In this document: piece by piece, positions 19,973 through 29,124 of the stretch
Layout of the letters: each line of letters starts with the position of its first letter
Position numbering within the stretch: position 1 is the stretch's first letter
Assembly (NCBI RefSeq): GCF_014268445.2
Contig: NZ_CP077089.1
Location: forward strand, 1,047,501 to 1,111,500
Direction: 5' to 3'
Origin: Pseudomonas tensinigenes
GTDB lineage: Bacteria > Pseudomonadota > Gammaproteobacteria > Pseudomonadales > Pseudomonadaceae
DNA: 64,000 bases
Program-made: the position numbers and the translations under genes
Notes under the pieces: model-generated
Database searches by the model: none
Seen by the model: the letters and a program-made list of their open reading frames with translations, nothing else
What the model was told of the DNA's origin: nothing

Positions 19973-21264
19973 GTGCGACACGGATTGTGATCACCGGCAT
20001 GGGCGCCGTCACCGGTTTCGGTTTCGAATGGCAGACCCTCTGGGAAAAAATGCTCGGCGCCGAACATTGCGTGCGGCCATGGCAGCCGGACGACGTGCAA
20101 GAGGCGTCGTTCGCGGTGCGTTATGCAGCGCCTGTCGACATGCGCCTGTTGCCGGAAAAACTGCACAGCCATCCGGCCTGGACGATGCCGCTGGAAAAGC
20201 GCAGCCGCTTTGGCTGGGTCGCCGCCACGCAAGCCGTCAACGACAGCGGCTTGCAGCCTGAACAGTTGCTGGGCGCAGCGGTGCTGTGTGCCTCGGGCGC
20301 ACCGCAGCACATGCTCGCCGACATGCTGCTGACCGAAGCCCCGAATGGCGGCACCCCGAGCTGGTCATACCTGATGTCGCGGGCCGGGCAAGTGAATGCC
20401 GATGGCTCGCTACGCCAGAGCAACGACCGTCTGGCGCGGGTAATCGCCGACGACCTGGGCTGTGAAGGGCCGGTGATCAACATCAGCAGTGCCTGTGCCG
20501 GTGCTTCGCAAGCCATTGGCAATGCCTTTCAGATGATTCGTCGCGGAGAAGTCAGCGTTGCGCTGGCGGGTGGCGCCGACTCGGTGCTCAACCTCGACAC
20601 CATGGCGGCGTTGTATCTGTTGGGTGCCGCTTCGGGCGAGCAACGCTGGGGCGCGGATCTGTGTCGCCCGTTCGATCGTGATCGCAGCGGTCTGATTGCC
20701 GGCGAGGGCGGTGGTTTCGTCGTGCTGGAAAGCCTCGAACATGCCTTGGCCCGTGGCGCCACGCCGTATGCCGAGGTGTTGGGTTTCGGCAGCAGTCTGG
20801 ACGCCTACAAAGTCACCGCACCGCAACCCGAAGGACGCGGTGCGGCACTGGCGATGCAGGCCGCGCTCGACGACGCCGGGCTACGCCCGCAGCAGATCGA
20901 TCTGATCAACGCCCACGGCACTTCGACACCGCTCAACGACGTTGCCGAAACCCTGGCGATCAAAAGTGTGTTCGCCGAGCACAAGCATTATCAAGCCTTG
21001 GCGGTCAGCGCCAACAAATCACAGTTCGGTCACCTGATCGCAGCCGCTGGCGCCCCTGAATGCATCGTCACCGCGTTGGCCTGCCTCAACGATCTGGTCA
21101 CGCCAACGGTGAACCTGCATGACGCCGACGAACAGTGCGATCTGGATTACTGCGCCGGTCAGGCGGTCAGCCGCCGAGTGGATTACGCGCTGAGTAATTC
21201 CTTCGGTTTCGGTGGCCTCAATACCTCGCTGGCCCTTGGCAAATATCGGGAGCACGGACAATGA
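19969..21264 (+). CDS. Beta-ketoacyl synthase, active subunit of pair 2 (KS-alpha 2)
   Basis: 431 aa FabF-like condensing enzyme with full triad: Cys176 in ISSACAGASQAIG, His316 in INAHGTSTPLND, His355 in ANKSQFGHLIAAAGA. The C-terminus SNSFGFGGLNTSLALG is standard. It starts in the stop of KS-beta 1 and its own stop overlaps the start of KS-beta 2, so all four condensing genes are translationally coupled. A second active/inactive pair suggests either two elongation phases (starter formation and extension) or two chain-length specificities on one ACP. Confidence 0.9.
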   Translation: MSATRIVITGMGAVTGFGFEWQTLWEKMLGAEHCVRPWQPDDVQEASFAVRYAAPVDMRLLPEKLHSHPAWTMPLEKRSRFGWVAATQAVNDSGLQPEQLLGAAVLCASGAPQHMLADMLLTEAPNGGTPSWSYLMSRAGQVNADGSLRQSNDRLARVIADDLGCEGPVINISSACAGASQAIGNAFQMIRRGEVSVALAGGADSVLNLDTMAALYLLGAASGEQRWGADLCRPFDRDRSGLIAGEGGGFVVLESLEHALARGATPYAEVLGFGSSLDAYKVTAPQPEGRGAALAMQAALDDAGLRPQQIDLINAHGTSTPLNDVAETLAIKSVFAEHKHYQALAVSANKSQFGHLIAAAGAPECIVTALACLNDLVTPTVNLHDADEQCDLDYCAGQAVSRRVDYALSNSFGFGGLNTSLALGKYREHGQ

Positions 21265-22469
21265 CTGTTGCCACTGTACCTGTCGCGATCGCCGGCAGCG
21301 GCTGTGTGTTGCCCACCGGCTGGGGCGTTGAGGGTTTCTGGTCGGCGGCCCGCGAAGGGCGTAGCGCGATCTCGCCCCTGAACTCGTCGTTGTTCCACAG
21401 CGAGCGGGTCACTGCATTCGGACACATCGCTGATCGAGATCATCAACGTAGCCGTCAGGACGTTGCGCAAAACCTCCAGCGTTACTGTCCGCCGGCGGTG
21501 ATCTGGGGTGTCAGTGCGGTGCGCCAGGCGTTGGCAGAAGCCGGGCTTGAACCGGGCCGCGACAGCGTGCGTTTTGGTCTCTATTGCTGCCAGGGCGGTT
21601 ACACCCATCCGTCGCTCGCGTCTTACGGCGAACTGCTGCACGAGTGTCAGACCGAGACTGGTGCCGACATGCAGCGTCTGGCCAAACGCGTGTTGCAGGA
21701 GCGCGCACTCGATCCGTTCCTGGTGCTCAAGAGCCTGAGCAACGGTTTGCTCGGCGTCGTCAGTCTGGCCTTGAAGCTTGAGTGCGAATGCAACGCCTAC
21801 ATGCAAGGCGTGGCCGGCAATTTGGCGGCGCTGCGCGAGGCCTGCGCGGCGTTGCAAAGCGGTCGGATCGACGCAGCCATTGTGGTGGGCGCCGGCAGTG
21901 AACTGGATCCGCTGGCGCTTGCCGCACTGGCCGAGGCGGGGGTGATCAGCACCGACGGTTCGCCAAGCCTGCGTGCCTTTGATCGCCAAGGCAGTGGCGG
22001 CATTGCCGGCGAAGGTGCGGCGGCGCTGGTACTGCGCCGCGCCGATGATCTGCCGGCGGGCCCGAAAACCTGCCTGACAGCACTGTTCGCCCACCCTCGT
22101 CTGGATTCGCTGAACCTGCCGGATAAACAAGTGGATCTGCTGGTCAGCAGCGCCACTGGCGATCCGCACAAGGATGCCGATCTGGCTCGCACCCTGGCAC
22201 GAACCGGCGCCGCACACATCACCAGCAGCACAGCACTGACCGGCATTCTCAGCGGTGCGCCGAGCCTGGTTGATCTGATTCTCGCCAGGCAGGCGTTGCA
22301 GGCGCAAAGCATCCCGCCGGTCAGTGGTCTGGAACAACCTGTGGCTGCGCACCTGCCGTTCGTGATCGGCGGGCCGCGCGATGCCGTGCTCCACGATTGC
22401 CTGGTGATCAACCGCGACGACAACGGTTTCAGCACCGGTTACCAACTCGAATTTCACGCGGCCGACTGA
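21261..22469 (+). CDS. Ketosynthase-like chain-length-factor homologue (KS-beta 2)
   Basis: 402 aa thiolase-fold protein. The nucleophile position holds Val184 (YMQGVAGNLAALREA), and neither HGT nor NKSxxGH motifs are present (STALTGILSGAPS in the last position). The GIAGEGAAALVLRR segment shows that the fold is retained. It is therefore a non-catalytic partner, most likely of KS-alpha 2, with which it overlaps by 4 bases. A 54-nt gap with a small RBS follows before the aminotransferase-reductase gene. Confidence 0.82.
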   Translation: MTVATVPVAIAGSGCVLPTGWGVEGFWSAAREGRSAISPLNSSLFHSERVTAFGHIADRDHQRSRQDVAQNLQRYCPPAVIWGVSAVRQALAEAGLEPGRDSVRFGLYCCQGGYTHPSLASYGELLHECQTETGADMQRLAKRVLQERALDPFLVLKSLSNGLLGVVSLALKLECECNAYMQGVAGNLAALREACAALQSGRIDAAIVVGAGSELDPLALAALAEAGVISTDGSPSLRAFDRQGSGGIAGEGAAALVLRRADDLPAGPKTCLTALFAHPRLDSLNLPDKQVDLLVSSATGDPHKDADLARTLARTGAAHITSSTALTGILSGAPSLVDLILARQALQAQSIPPVSGLEQPVAAHLPFVIGGPRDAVLHDCLVINRDDNGFSTGYQLEFHAAD

Positions 22470-22523
22470 CCGTCGGCATGCAACGAAACGCAGCTGATTT
22501 TTTACTCAAGGGATAGAACTGTC

Positions 22524-25394
22524 ATGGATTACCGCGATTACGTACGGCCGAAATTCGTTGAATTGATGCAGGCCCTGGGCCTCGAATGCCAGTTCCACAG
22601 AGCGCTGGGTAGCAAACTGTTTTACCGCGACCGCCAGGGCGATGAAGTGACCGTCACCGACTTCCTCGGCGGTTACGGCGCTGCGCTGTATGGCCACAAC
22701 GATCCGCAATTTGTCGAGCAACTCGTCGACCTGTTGCGCGCCGATGTGCCGTTTAACGCGCAGATGTCGGTGCGCGGTGCGGCGGGGCAGTTGGGGCGTG
22801 AACTCAGTGAAGCGTTCAACCGTGAACTGAACAACAGCGAACGCTACATTTCGACCTTCTCCAACAGTGGCGCCGAGTCGGTGGAAATCGCCGTCAAGCA
22901 CGCCGAATACCGTCGTCAGAAAAACCTGCAGAAGCAATTCGACGAGCGCGATTTCGCCCTCGCCAATCTGGTCGCCAGCGACAAGGCTTACGTCGAACTG
23001 GACATCGACGATCTCGATTTGCCAGCCGGTCTGCTGCCGCAGAATCTGTCCTGCGTCACCGTGCGCCAAGTGGCCGAAGCGGTGCGTCAGCACAACCTGG
23101 CGCAGTTGCATGTCGAGCCGGTATTCCTCGCTGTGCGCGGCAGCTTCCACGGCAAACTGGTGAACACCGTTCAACTGACGTACGGCAAGCAGTACCGCAA
23201 GCCGTTCGCCCGTTTCGGCCTCAACGTCGAGTTCATCGACCCACAACAGCCACAGCAATTGCAGGAGCTGCCGGCCCGTCATATTCGTCACTGGCTGAGC
23301 CTGGAATGGAGCGGCGAAACCCTGCAGGTGCGCCGCGAAGCATTCAGTGCGATCACGGCGGTATTGCTCGAACCGATTCAGGGCGAGGGCGGGATCAACG
23401 AGTTCGCCAATGAGTTTTATCTGGGCCTGCGGCGTCTGTGCAACGAACAGCAATGCCCGCTGATCATCGACGAAGTGCAATCGGGCTTCGGCCGCACCGG
23501 CACTTTGCTGGGTGCCAGCCATTTCAACTTGCAGGGCGATTACTACTGCCTGTCGAAAGCGCTGGGCGGTGGCTTGATGAAAATCGCCGCGACGGTAATC
23601 CGCGCCAGCCACTACGAAAACGATTTCAGCTACATCCACAGTTCGACCTTTGCCGAAGATGATGCGTCCTGCCATATCGCCCTGTCGGCCTTGCGCCGTC
23701 TGTTCGAAAACGACAGCGCGATGCTCAAGGACGTGAACAAAAAGGGCGAGTACCTCAAGGCTTCGCTGCTGGAACTCAAAGCGGCCTATCCGGACGTCAT
23801 CGCCGACGTGCGTGGGCGCGGCTTGCTGCTGGGCTTCGAACTGCACGACCTGACCGGCACCAGTTCGCTGGTTCAGGCATCGGCGCAGTACAACGATGCG
23901 CTGGGCTACATCATCGCCGGCTACCTGCTGCAATTCGAATCCCTGCGCGTGGCGCCGTCGGGCAGCAACGCCAATGTGATCCGACTGGAACCGCCGGTGT
24001 GCATCACCTTCGAAGAGATCGATGGACTGATCGCGTCCTTGCAGAAAGTCTGCGACATGCTGCGCCGCCGCGACGCCTTCCCGCTGGCCGCCGGAGTGTG
24101 CGCCGACAGCATCGCTGACGTGCCGGCGCGCGAGGTCAGCTTCAAGGAGAGCGAAACCCGCCCAAAGTCTGACGAGAACGTGCGTGTGGTGGCTCGCGTG
24201 GCGTTCATCAACCATCTGATTGATTCGGACATGCTCAGCGACGTCGATCCTTCATTGTCGACCCTGAGCGCTGAACAGAAACGCGAGTTCATCAAACGCA
24301 TGGCCCCCGAGCGCCGTGCCGCGCCCATCGGCCCGGTGCAGATTCGCTCGAAACTCGGCACTGCCGTGGAGTTCACCCTGTACCCGCTGTGCATGGATTC
24401 CGATGCCATGGCGGCGTATATCGCCAGCGGCGATCTGCAGACCATCCGCGAAGAAGTCGGCAATCGCATCAAGGATGCCCGCGCCGATGGCTACACCGTC
24501 GCTGGGCTGGGCATGTACACCTCGATCGTCACCAACAACTGCCAGGCCTTGCAGATTCCTGACATGGCGCTGACCTCCGGTAACGCGCTGACCATCGGCA
24601 TGGGCCTGGAAGCTATCGAGCAGGGCTGCAAGCAGCAAGGCCTTGAGCTGGGCGAGCAGACTGCCGCAGTGGTCGGTGCCGCCGGCAACATCGCCTCGAC
24701 CTACGCCTCGCTGCTGTCGACCAGTGTCGAGCACCTGATCCTCATCGGCAGCGGCCGCGACGGTTCCCTGCGTCGTCTGGAAAAAACCGCGCAACAGATT
24801 TATGCCGAAGCCGCCCGCGCGATTCTCAAGGGCGTCGCCGAGCACGACCGTCTTGCCCGTCGCTTGCAGCAAATCGACGGTATTGATGCGCTGTTGCAGG
24901 CCCATGGCAGCAGTGCCGATCTAGGCGTGCGCGTGGCGAAACTGGTCGAAGAACGCTTGGGCGCGAACGCCTTCATCACCGTCAGCAACGATCTTGATGT
25001 GCTGAAACAGGCACGCATCGTGCTCTGCGCGGCGAACGCACCGCAGCCGTTTCTTTTTGCCGAGCACTTCGCCGAAAACAGTGTGATCTGCGACATCGCC
25101 GTTCCGCTGAACGTTGACCAGAACCTCGCCAGCCAACGCAGCGACGTGCTCTACATGCACGGCGGCATCGTGCAGACGCCGCTGGGTGATGGCCTGGTGA
25201 AAAACGTTCGCGCCTATCTCAAGCAAGGTCAGTTGTACGCGTGCATGGCCGAGTCGGTGCTGATGGGCCTGTCCGGGATGAAACAGCACTACTCCTACGG
25301 CGACATCAGCCGCGAGCAAGTGCAGCAGATTCGTGCACTGGCGGCGACTCACGGCTTCAGCCTCGCCCAGTTCAAAACCGACAACTCGCTCTAA
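22524..25394 (+). CDS. Class III aminotransferase fused to an acyl-ACP reductase
   Basis: 956 aa didomain protein. Residues 25-530 are a fold-type I PLP aminotransferase of class III. The features seen are SNSGAESVEIAVKHA, LLEPIQGEGG, the cofactor-binding IIDEVQSGFGRTG (Asp316) and Schiff-base Lys345 in LSKALGGG. Residues about 590-956 resemble cyanobacterial long-chain acyl-ACP reductase (AAR). The evidence is a nucleotide-binding loop AVVGAAGNIAS near 715, a LYMHGGIVQTPLGDG strand, and the end QLYACMAESVLMG with Cys907 followed by ISREQVQQI and THGFSLAQF. These correspond to the AAR tail with its acyl-accepting cysteine. Predicted reaction: acyl-ACP to aldehyde with NADPH, then transamination to a primary amine. 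TamH of tambjamine biosynthesis is a functional analogue. RBS AAGGGA lies upstream of the start. Confidence 0.85.
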   Translation: MDYRDYVRPKFVELMQALGLECQFHRALGSKLFYRDRQGDEVTVTDFLGGYGAALYGHNDPQFVEQLVDLLRADVPFNAQMSVRGAAGQLGRELSEAFNRELNNSERYISTFSNSGAESVEIAVKHAEYRRQKNLQKQFDERDFALANLVASDKAYVELDIDDLDLPAGLLPQNLSCVTVRQVAEAVRQHNLAQLHVEPVFLAVRGSFHGKLVNTVQLTYGKQYRKPFARFGLNVEFIDPQQPQQLQELPARHIRHWLSLEWSGETLQVRREAFSAITAVLLEPIQGEGGINEFANEFYLGLRRLCNEQQCPLIIDEVQSGFGRTGTLLGASHFNLQGDYYCLSKALGGGLMKIAATVIRASHYENDFSYIHSSTFAEDDASCHIALSALRRLFENDSAMLKDVNKKGEYLKASLLELKAAYPDVIADVRGRGLLLGFELHDLTGTSSLVQASAQYNDALGYIIAGYLLQFESLRVAPSGSNANVIRLEPPVCITFEEIDGLIASLQKVCDMLRRRDAFPLAAGVCADSIADVPAREVSFKESETRPKSDENVRVVARVAFINHLIDSDMLSDVDPSLSTLSAEQKREFIKRMAPERRAAPIGPVQIRSKLGTAVEFTLYPLCMDSDAMAAYIASGDLQTIREEVGNRIKDARADGYTVAGLGMYTSIVTNNCQALQIPDMALTSGNALTIGMGLEAIEQGCKQQGLELGEQTAAVVGAAGNIASTYASLLSTSVEHLILIGSGRDGSLRRLEKTAQQIYAEAARAILKGVAEHDRLARRLQQIDGIDALLQAHGSSADLGVRVAKLVEERLGANAFITVSNDLDVLKQARIVLCAANAPQPFLFAEHFAENSVICDIAVPLNVDQNLASQRSDVLYMHGGIVQTPLGDGLVKNVRAYLKQGQLYACMAESVLMGLSGMKQHYSYGDISREQVQQIRALAATHGFSLAQFKTDNSL

Positions 25395-25403
25395 GGAACG
25401 GTC

Positions 25404-26141
25404 ATGCCGAATAAAGTAGCAGTGGTGACCGGTGGCAGTCGTGGCATCGGTCGGGCGATTGTCCAGACCCTGGCCGGGGCGGGTTATCAGATCGCGTTCA
25501 GTTACGTGCGCGATGAAGTCGCGGCAATGGCCTTGCGCGATGAGGTTCAGGCGTCGGGGATCGATTGCCTGGCGTTGCAGTGCGATGTCAGCAGCGGCGA
25601 CAGCATCAAGGTGTTTTTTGAGCGGGTCGATCAGCATTTTCAGCGTATCGATCTGTTGGTCAATAACGCCGGCATCACCCGCGATGGTTTGCTGGCGACG
25701 ATGTCAGCGCGCGACCTGGTCGAGGTGATCCAGACCAACCTGATTGGCACGATGCTTTGCTGTCAGCAGGTGGTGCCGGGCATGTTGCGCCAGCGCAGCG
25801 GTTGCATCGTCAACATCAGTTCGGTGGCGGCGCAGAAGCCCGGCAAAGGCCAAAGCAACTATGCCGCTGCCAAGGGCGGGGTCGAATCCTTGACCCGTGC
25901 CTTGGCGGTGGAGCTGGCGCCGCGCAACATTCGCGTCAACGCGGTCGCCCCGGGCATCGTCAAGACCGAGATGAGTACGGCGCTGATCGGCAGTCAGGAA
26001 GAAGAAATCCAGTCGCGCCTGCTGATCAAACGCTACGCCGAACCGGAGGAAATTGCCGAAGCGGTGCTGTACCTCGCCGATCGCGGTTTGTACCTGACCG
26101 GGGAGGTCCTGTCGGTCAACGGCGGGTTGAAAATGCCATGA
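25404..26141 (+). CDS. 3-oxoacyl-ACP reductase (FabG-like SDR)
   Basis: 245 aa classical short-chain dehydrogenase. It has the cofactor motif TGGSRGIGR (residues 9-17), NNAGITRDG (about 88), catalytic Ser in NISSVAAQKPG (about 139) and YAAAK (about 153), with the C-terminal NGG. The combination is closest to FabG. It sits 10 nt after the aminotransferase-reductase gene, with RBS AAGGAA. It would reduce the beta-keto group formed by the ketosynthase pairs. Its stop overlaps the next SDR. Confidence 0.88.
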   Translation: MPNKVAVVTGGSRGIGRAIVQTLAGAGYQIAFSYVRDEVAAMALRDEVQASGIDCLALQCDVSSGDSIKVFFERVDQHFQRIDLLVNNAGITRDGLLATMSARDLVEVIQTNLIGTMLCCQQVVPGMLRQRSGCIVNISSVAAQKPGKGQSNYAAAKGGVESLTRALAVELAPRNIRVNAVAPGIVKTEMSTALIGSQEEEIQSRLLIKRYAEPEEIAEAVLYLADRGLYLTGEVLSVNGGLKMP

Positions 26142-26902
26142 GCCGAACCATTCTGATCACCGGTGCGGCCAAAGGCATCGGCCGCGCGGTCGCCGAGAAC
26201 TTTGCCGCCGACGCCGACAATCGCCTGATCCTGCTGGATCTCGATCTGGCCGAACTGCAGCGCTGGGTCGACGAGCAGCAGGAGCAGATCAAGGCGCGGG
26301 TCGAAACCCATGCGGCGAACATTGCCGACCTGCCGGCCATGCAAGCGTTCTTTAAAACCCTCGGTTCGCAAGTCGATTACGTTGATGTGCTGGTCAACAG
26401 TGCCGGCATCTGCAACGAGAACGAGCCGGAGGATCTGCACAACTGGCACAAGGTGATTTCGGTCAATCTCAACGGTACGTTCTATGTGACCTCGTTGTGT
26501 CTGGCACTGATGCCCGACCGTGGGCGGATCATCAATATGTCGTCGATCCTCGGCCGTGCCGGCAAGGTGCGCAACACCGCGTACTGCGCGTCCAAGCACG
26601 GCATCGTCGGCATGACCAAGGCGCTGGCGCTGGATCTCGCTTCGCGGCAGATCACCGTCAATGCGATTCTGCCGGCGTGGATCGATACGCCGATGTTGCA
26701 GGGTGAACTGGCGACGCAAGCGGCGATTGCCGGTTTGACCCAGGAACAGATCGTGCGCAACGCGAAGAAGAAACTGCCGATGCGCCGTTTCATCCAGAGC
26801 GAAGAAGTGGCGGCGATGGTGCGTTACCTGGCCAGCCCCGAGGCTGGCGGGGTGACCGCGCAGAGTCTGGTGATTGATGGCGGTGTCGGGTTGGGAATGT
26901 AG
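26138..26902 (+). CDS. Second short-chain dehydrogenase of the operon
   Basis: 254 aa SDR starting in the stop of the FabG-like gene. It has TGAAKGIGRAV (residues 8-18), NSAGICNEN (about 86), MSSILGRAGK (Ser about 132) and YCASK (about 148), plus the C-terminal DGGVGLGM. It resembles FabG-type or 3-hydroxybutyrate dehydrogenase-type enzymes. It could be a second ketoreductase with other stereochemistry or chain-length preference, or could act on the aldehyde/amine stage. The sequence does not decide between these. Confidence 0.85.
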   Translation: MSRTILITGAAKGIGRAVAENFAADADNRLILLDLDLAELQRWVDEQQEQIKARVETHAANIADLPAMQAFFKTLGSQVDYVDVLVNSAGICNENEPEDLHNWHKVISVNLNGTFYVTSLCLALMPDRGRIINMSSILGRAGKVRNTAYCASKHGIVGMTKALALDLASRQITVNAILPAWIDTPMLQGELATQAAIAGLTQEQIVRNAKKKLPMRRFIQSEEVAAMVRYLASPEAGGVTAQSLVIDGGVGLGM

Positions 26903-26904
26903 CG

Positions 26905-28203
26905 ATGCCTCGATTTCACAACAGTCACGTCGTGGGTGCGGTGTGGGCGTGCATGGCTGCGCCCACCGCGATGGCCGAATTTACCGTCGCTGATCTGAAG
27001 CCCGATTACGCCGACGGTGAAGTCGGCGTGGCCACGGCTTTGCGCCTGCACGGTGACGATCAGGTCACGCAGAAAGCCGTGTACTTCAAGGCCAACCTGG
27101 AAGACAACTGGGAGGGCGGTTACTACAAGGCCAAGGGCCGCGTGCGTTACGACGCGCGTTATGACGGCAACAATCCGTACAGCGAACGGGCGCGGGACAA
27201 GTACCGTTTCGACGCCGATTGGCGGCACCTCTACGTCGGCCATTCGCTGGGTGACGGTGAAGTGACAGTGGGCTGGCAGCAAGTGGTCTGGGGCCGCGCG
27301 GATGAATTGCGCGTGCTCGATCAGATCAACCCGCTGGACTATCGCGATGGCCTGACGCCGCTGCTCGAAGACAGTCGCATCGCCGTGCCCATGGTGCGTT
27401 TTGCACAACCGGTGGGCGAGTGGGAACTGGAGGCGCTGTGGATCACTGACTTCGTGAAAAACCGGGCGCCGGTTGAGGGCAGTGAGTTTGCCGCGCCACT
27501 GTTTGCTACGCCGGACCCGCAGTATTTCCTGGTCGATTCCAAACCCGGCTATGACGGCGACAAGGGCTATTCCTATGGCCTGAGCGCCAACGGCCGGATC
27601 GGCGCGGTGGACACCAGTTTTGTTGCCTTGAGCGCCCGTCAGCAAGACCCGGTGTACGCCGTCGAAGGCCTCGCCGATGACGGTCGCACGCGGCTGGAAC
27701 GGCAGTTTCCCCGTTACACCATGGGCGGTGCCGGGCTGGCGATCGACGCCGGGCACAGCATCGTGGTGCGCAGCGAGGTCGCGTATTTCGACAACTGGCG
27801 AGTGACCAATCCGACGCGCGCCTACGGTGCCGACAGCACGCCGATGGTCAAGTCGCTGCTGGGCGTCGACTACCTGTTGCGCGACTGGCTGATCTCCGCG
27901 CAATGGCAGGAGCAGGTGTTGCTCGACTGGCAGGACGGCATGTTGCAGGACAAGCGCGAACCGCTGTTCACCCTGTCGGCCGAAGGCACCCATTGGCAGG
28001 ATCGTCTCAAGAGTCGTCTGGTGGTCGCTGGCTCACCGCCGTTTCAGGACGACGCCTTGCTGCAAGGCATCTTCACCTACAAGCCGGTCGACTACATCAA
28101 GCTCGGCCTGGAAGTCGACGTGTTCTTCGGCAAGCCCGAGAAGACTTTCGGCGAGTACAGCAAGCGCGATCAAGTGCGGCTGTCGGCCGGTTATCTGTTC
28201 TGA
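26905..28203 (+). CDS. Outer-membrane beta-barrel of the export module (DUF1302-like)
   Basis: 432 aa with a short signal sequence (cleavage near AMAEF, residue 24). Alternating hydrophobic/polar strands rich in Tyr/Trp and a C-terminal aromatic (LSAGYLF) indicate an outer-membrane barrel. The segment VTVGWQQVVWGRADELRVLDQ (about 115) resembles the VGRQ-NWG region of DUF1302 proteins such as the one at 52.2 kb, though it is about 200 residues shorter. It lies 2 nt after the SDR stop and before the LolA-fold gene and RND pump. I infer that it forms the outer-membrane end of a lipid or metabolite export path. Confidence 0.7.
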   Translation: MPRFHNSHVVGAVWACMAAPTAMAEFTVADLKPDYADGEVGVATALRLHGDDQVTQKAVYFKANLEDNWEGGYYKAKGRVRYDARYDGNNPYSERARDKYRFDADWRHLYVGHSLGDGEVTVGWQQVVWGRADELRVLDQINPLDYRDGLTPLLEDSRIAVPMVRFAQPVGEWELEALWITDFVKNRAPVEGSEFAAPLFATPDPQYFLVDSKPGYDGDKGYSYGLSANGRIGAVDTSFVALSARQQDPVYAVEGLADDGRTRLERQFPRYTMGGAGLAIDAGHSIVVRSEVAYFDNWRVTNPTRAYGADSTPMVKSLLGVDYLLRDWLISAQWQEQVLLDWQDGMLQDKREPLFTLSAEGTHWQDRLKSRLVVAGSPPFQDDALLQGIFTYKPVDYIKLGLEVDVFFGKPEKTFGEYSKRDQVRLSAGYLF

Positions 28204-28260
28204 CCCATCACGCCTGCCGCTCTCGCGCAGGTGCACTCATCCAACGAAAAGGAAGTTGTT

Positions 28261-29097
28261 ATGTTGCCGTTTTTGAAAAGTCTGACCACCGCCGCACTGA
28301 TCCTCGGTAGCGCCTGCGCCAGTGCCGCCGAGGCTGGCAATGCCGATGAGATCATCCGTCAGGTACGCGATCGCAATGACGGGAACAGCTTCATGTCCCA
28401 GGTTTCGCTGATCCTGCATGACAAGAAAGGCAATACCCGGGTTCGCGAGTTCACCTACCTGCAAAAGGATTACCCGGACAGCGACAAGTTCAGCATGTAC
28501 TTTTCCGCGCCGACTGACGTGCGTGACGTGGCCTTCCACATCGAAAACCCGCACGAAACCCTCGGCCTGGAAGACAGCCAGTGGATGTACCTGCCGGTCA
28601 GTCGCCAGACCCGCCGCATCTCCACCACCGACAAGCGCGGCTCGTTCATGGGCAGTGAGTACTCGTATGCCGATCTGGACAAGATCCGCGTCAAAGACTA
28701 CTCGCAGAAACTCGTCGGCGAAGAACAGATCAAGGGCCGCGACTGCTACGTGATCGAGCGCGAACCAGCCTCCCCCGAGGTGCTGGCCAAGACCGGTTAC
28801 AACAAGCTGAAGGTGTGGATCGACAAGCAGAATTTCCTGGTCATGCGTCAGGATTTCTTCGACGTCAAAGGTGTGCTGATCAAGCAGATGCGCACGCAGA
28901 AAGTCGCGACCATCGATTCGATCGACAGCATCGTGCTCAGTGAAACCGAGCATTTTATCGACGGCACGCGTTCGGAAATGCGCTTCAACCAGTTGCAGTA
29001 CAACGTTTCTCTGGAAGACCGCCTGTTCACCCAGACCGCCATCAAGCGCGGGCTGAAAACCGGTGACCTGCCGGACTTTGCCGTGTCTGCCCGCTAA
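28261..29097 (+). CDS. Periplasmic outer-membrane lipoprotein-sorting protein (LolA-like fold)
   Basis: 278 aa with signal peptide (cleavage after ACASA, about residue 22). The mature protein matches the pattern of the outer-membrane lipoprotein-sorting family (PF17131): VREFTYLQKD, MYLPVSRQTRRIS, GSEYSYADL, and YVIEREP followed by KLKVWIDKQNFLVMRQDFFD. Start 28261 has AAGGAAG upstream. Such proteins are commonly encoded beside MMPL/RND pumps and are thought to carry a lipidic cargo across the periplasm. It lies between the barrel and pump genes. Confidence 0.88.
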   Translation: MLPFLKSLTTAALILGSACASAAEAGNADEIIRQVRDRNDGNSFMSQVSLILHDKKGNTRVREFTYLQKDYPDSDKFSMYFSAPTDVRDVAFHIENPHETLGLEDSQWMYLPVSRQTRRISTTDKRGSFMGSEYSYADLDKIRVKDYSQKLVGEEQIKGRDCYVIEREPASPEVLAKTGYNKLKVWIDKQNFLVMRQDFFDVKGVLIKQMRTQKVATIDSIDSIVLSETEHFIDGTRSEMRFNQLQYNVSLEDRLFTQTAIKRGLKTGDLPDFAVSAR

Positions 29098-29124
29098 GCG
29101 CCGACCCCGACGACCTGGAACCGC

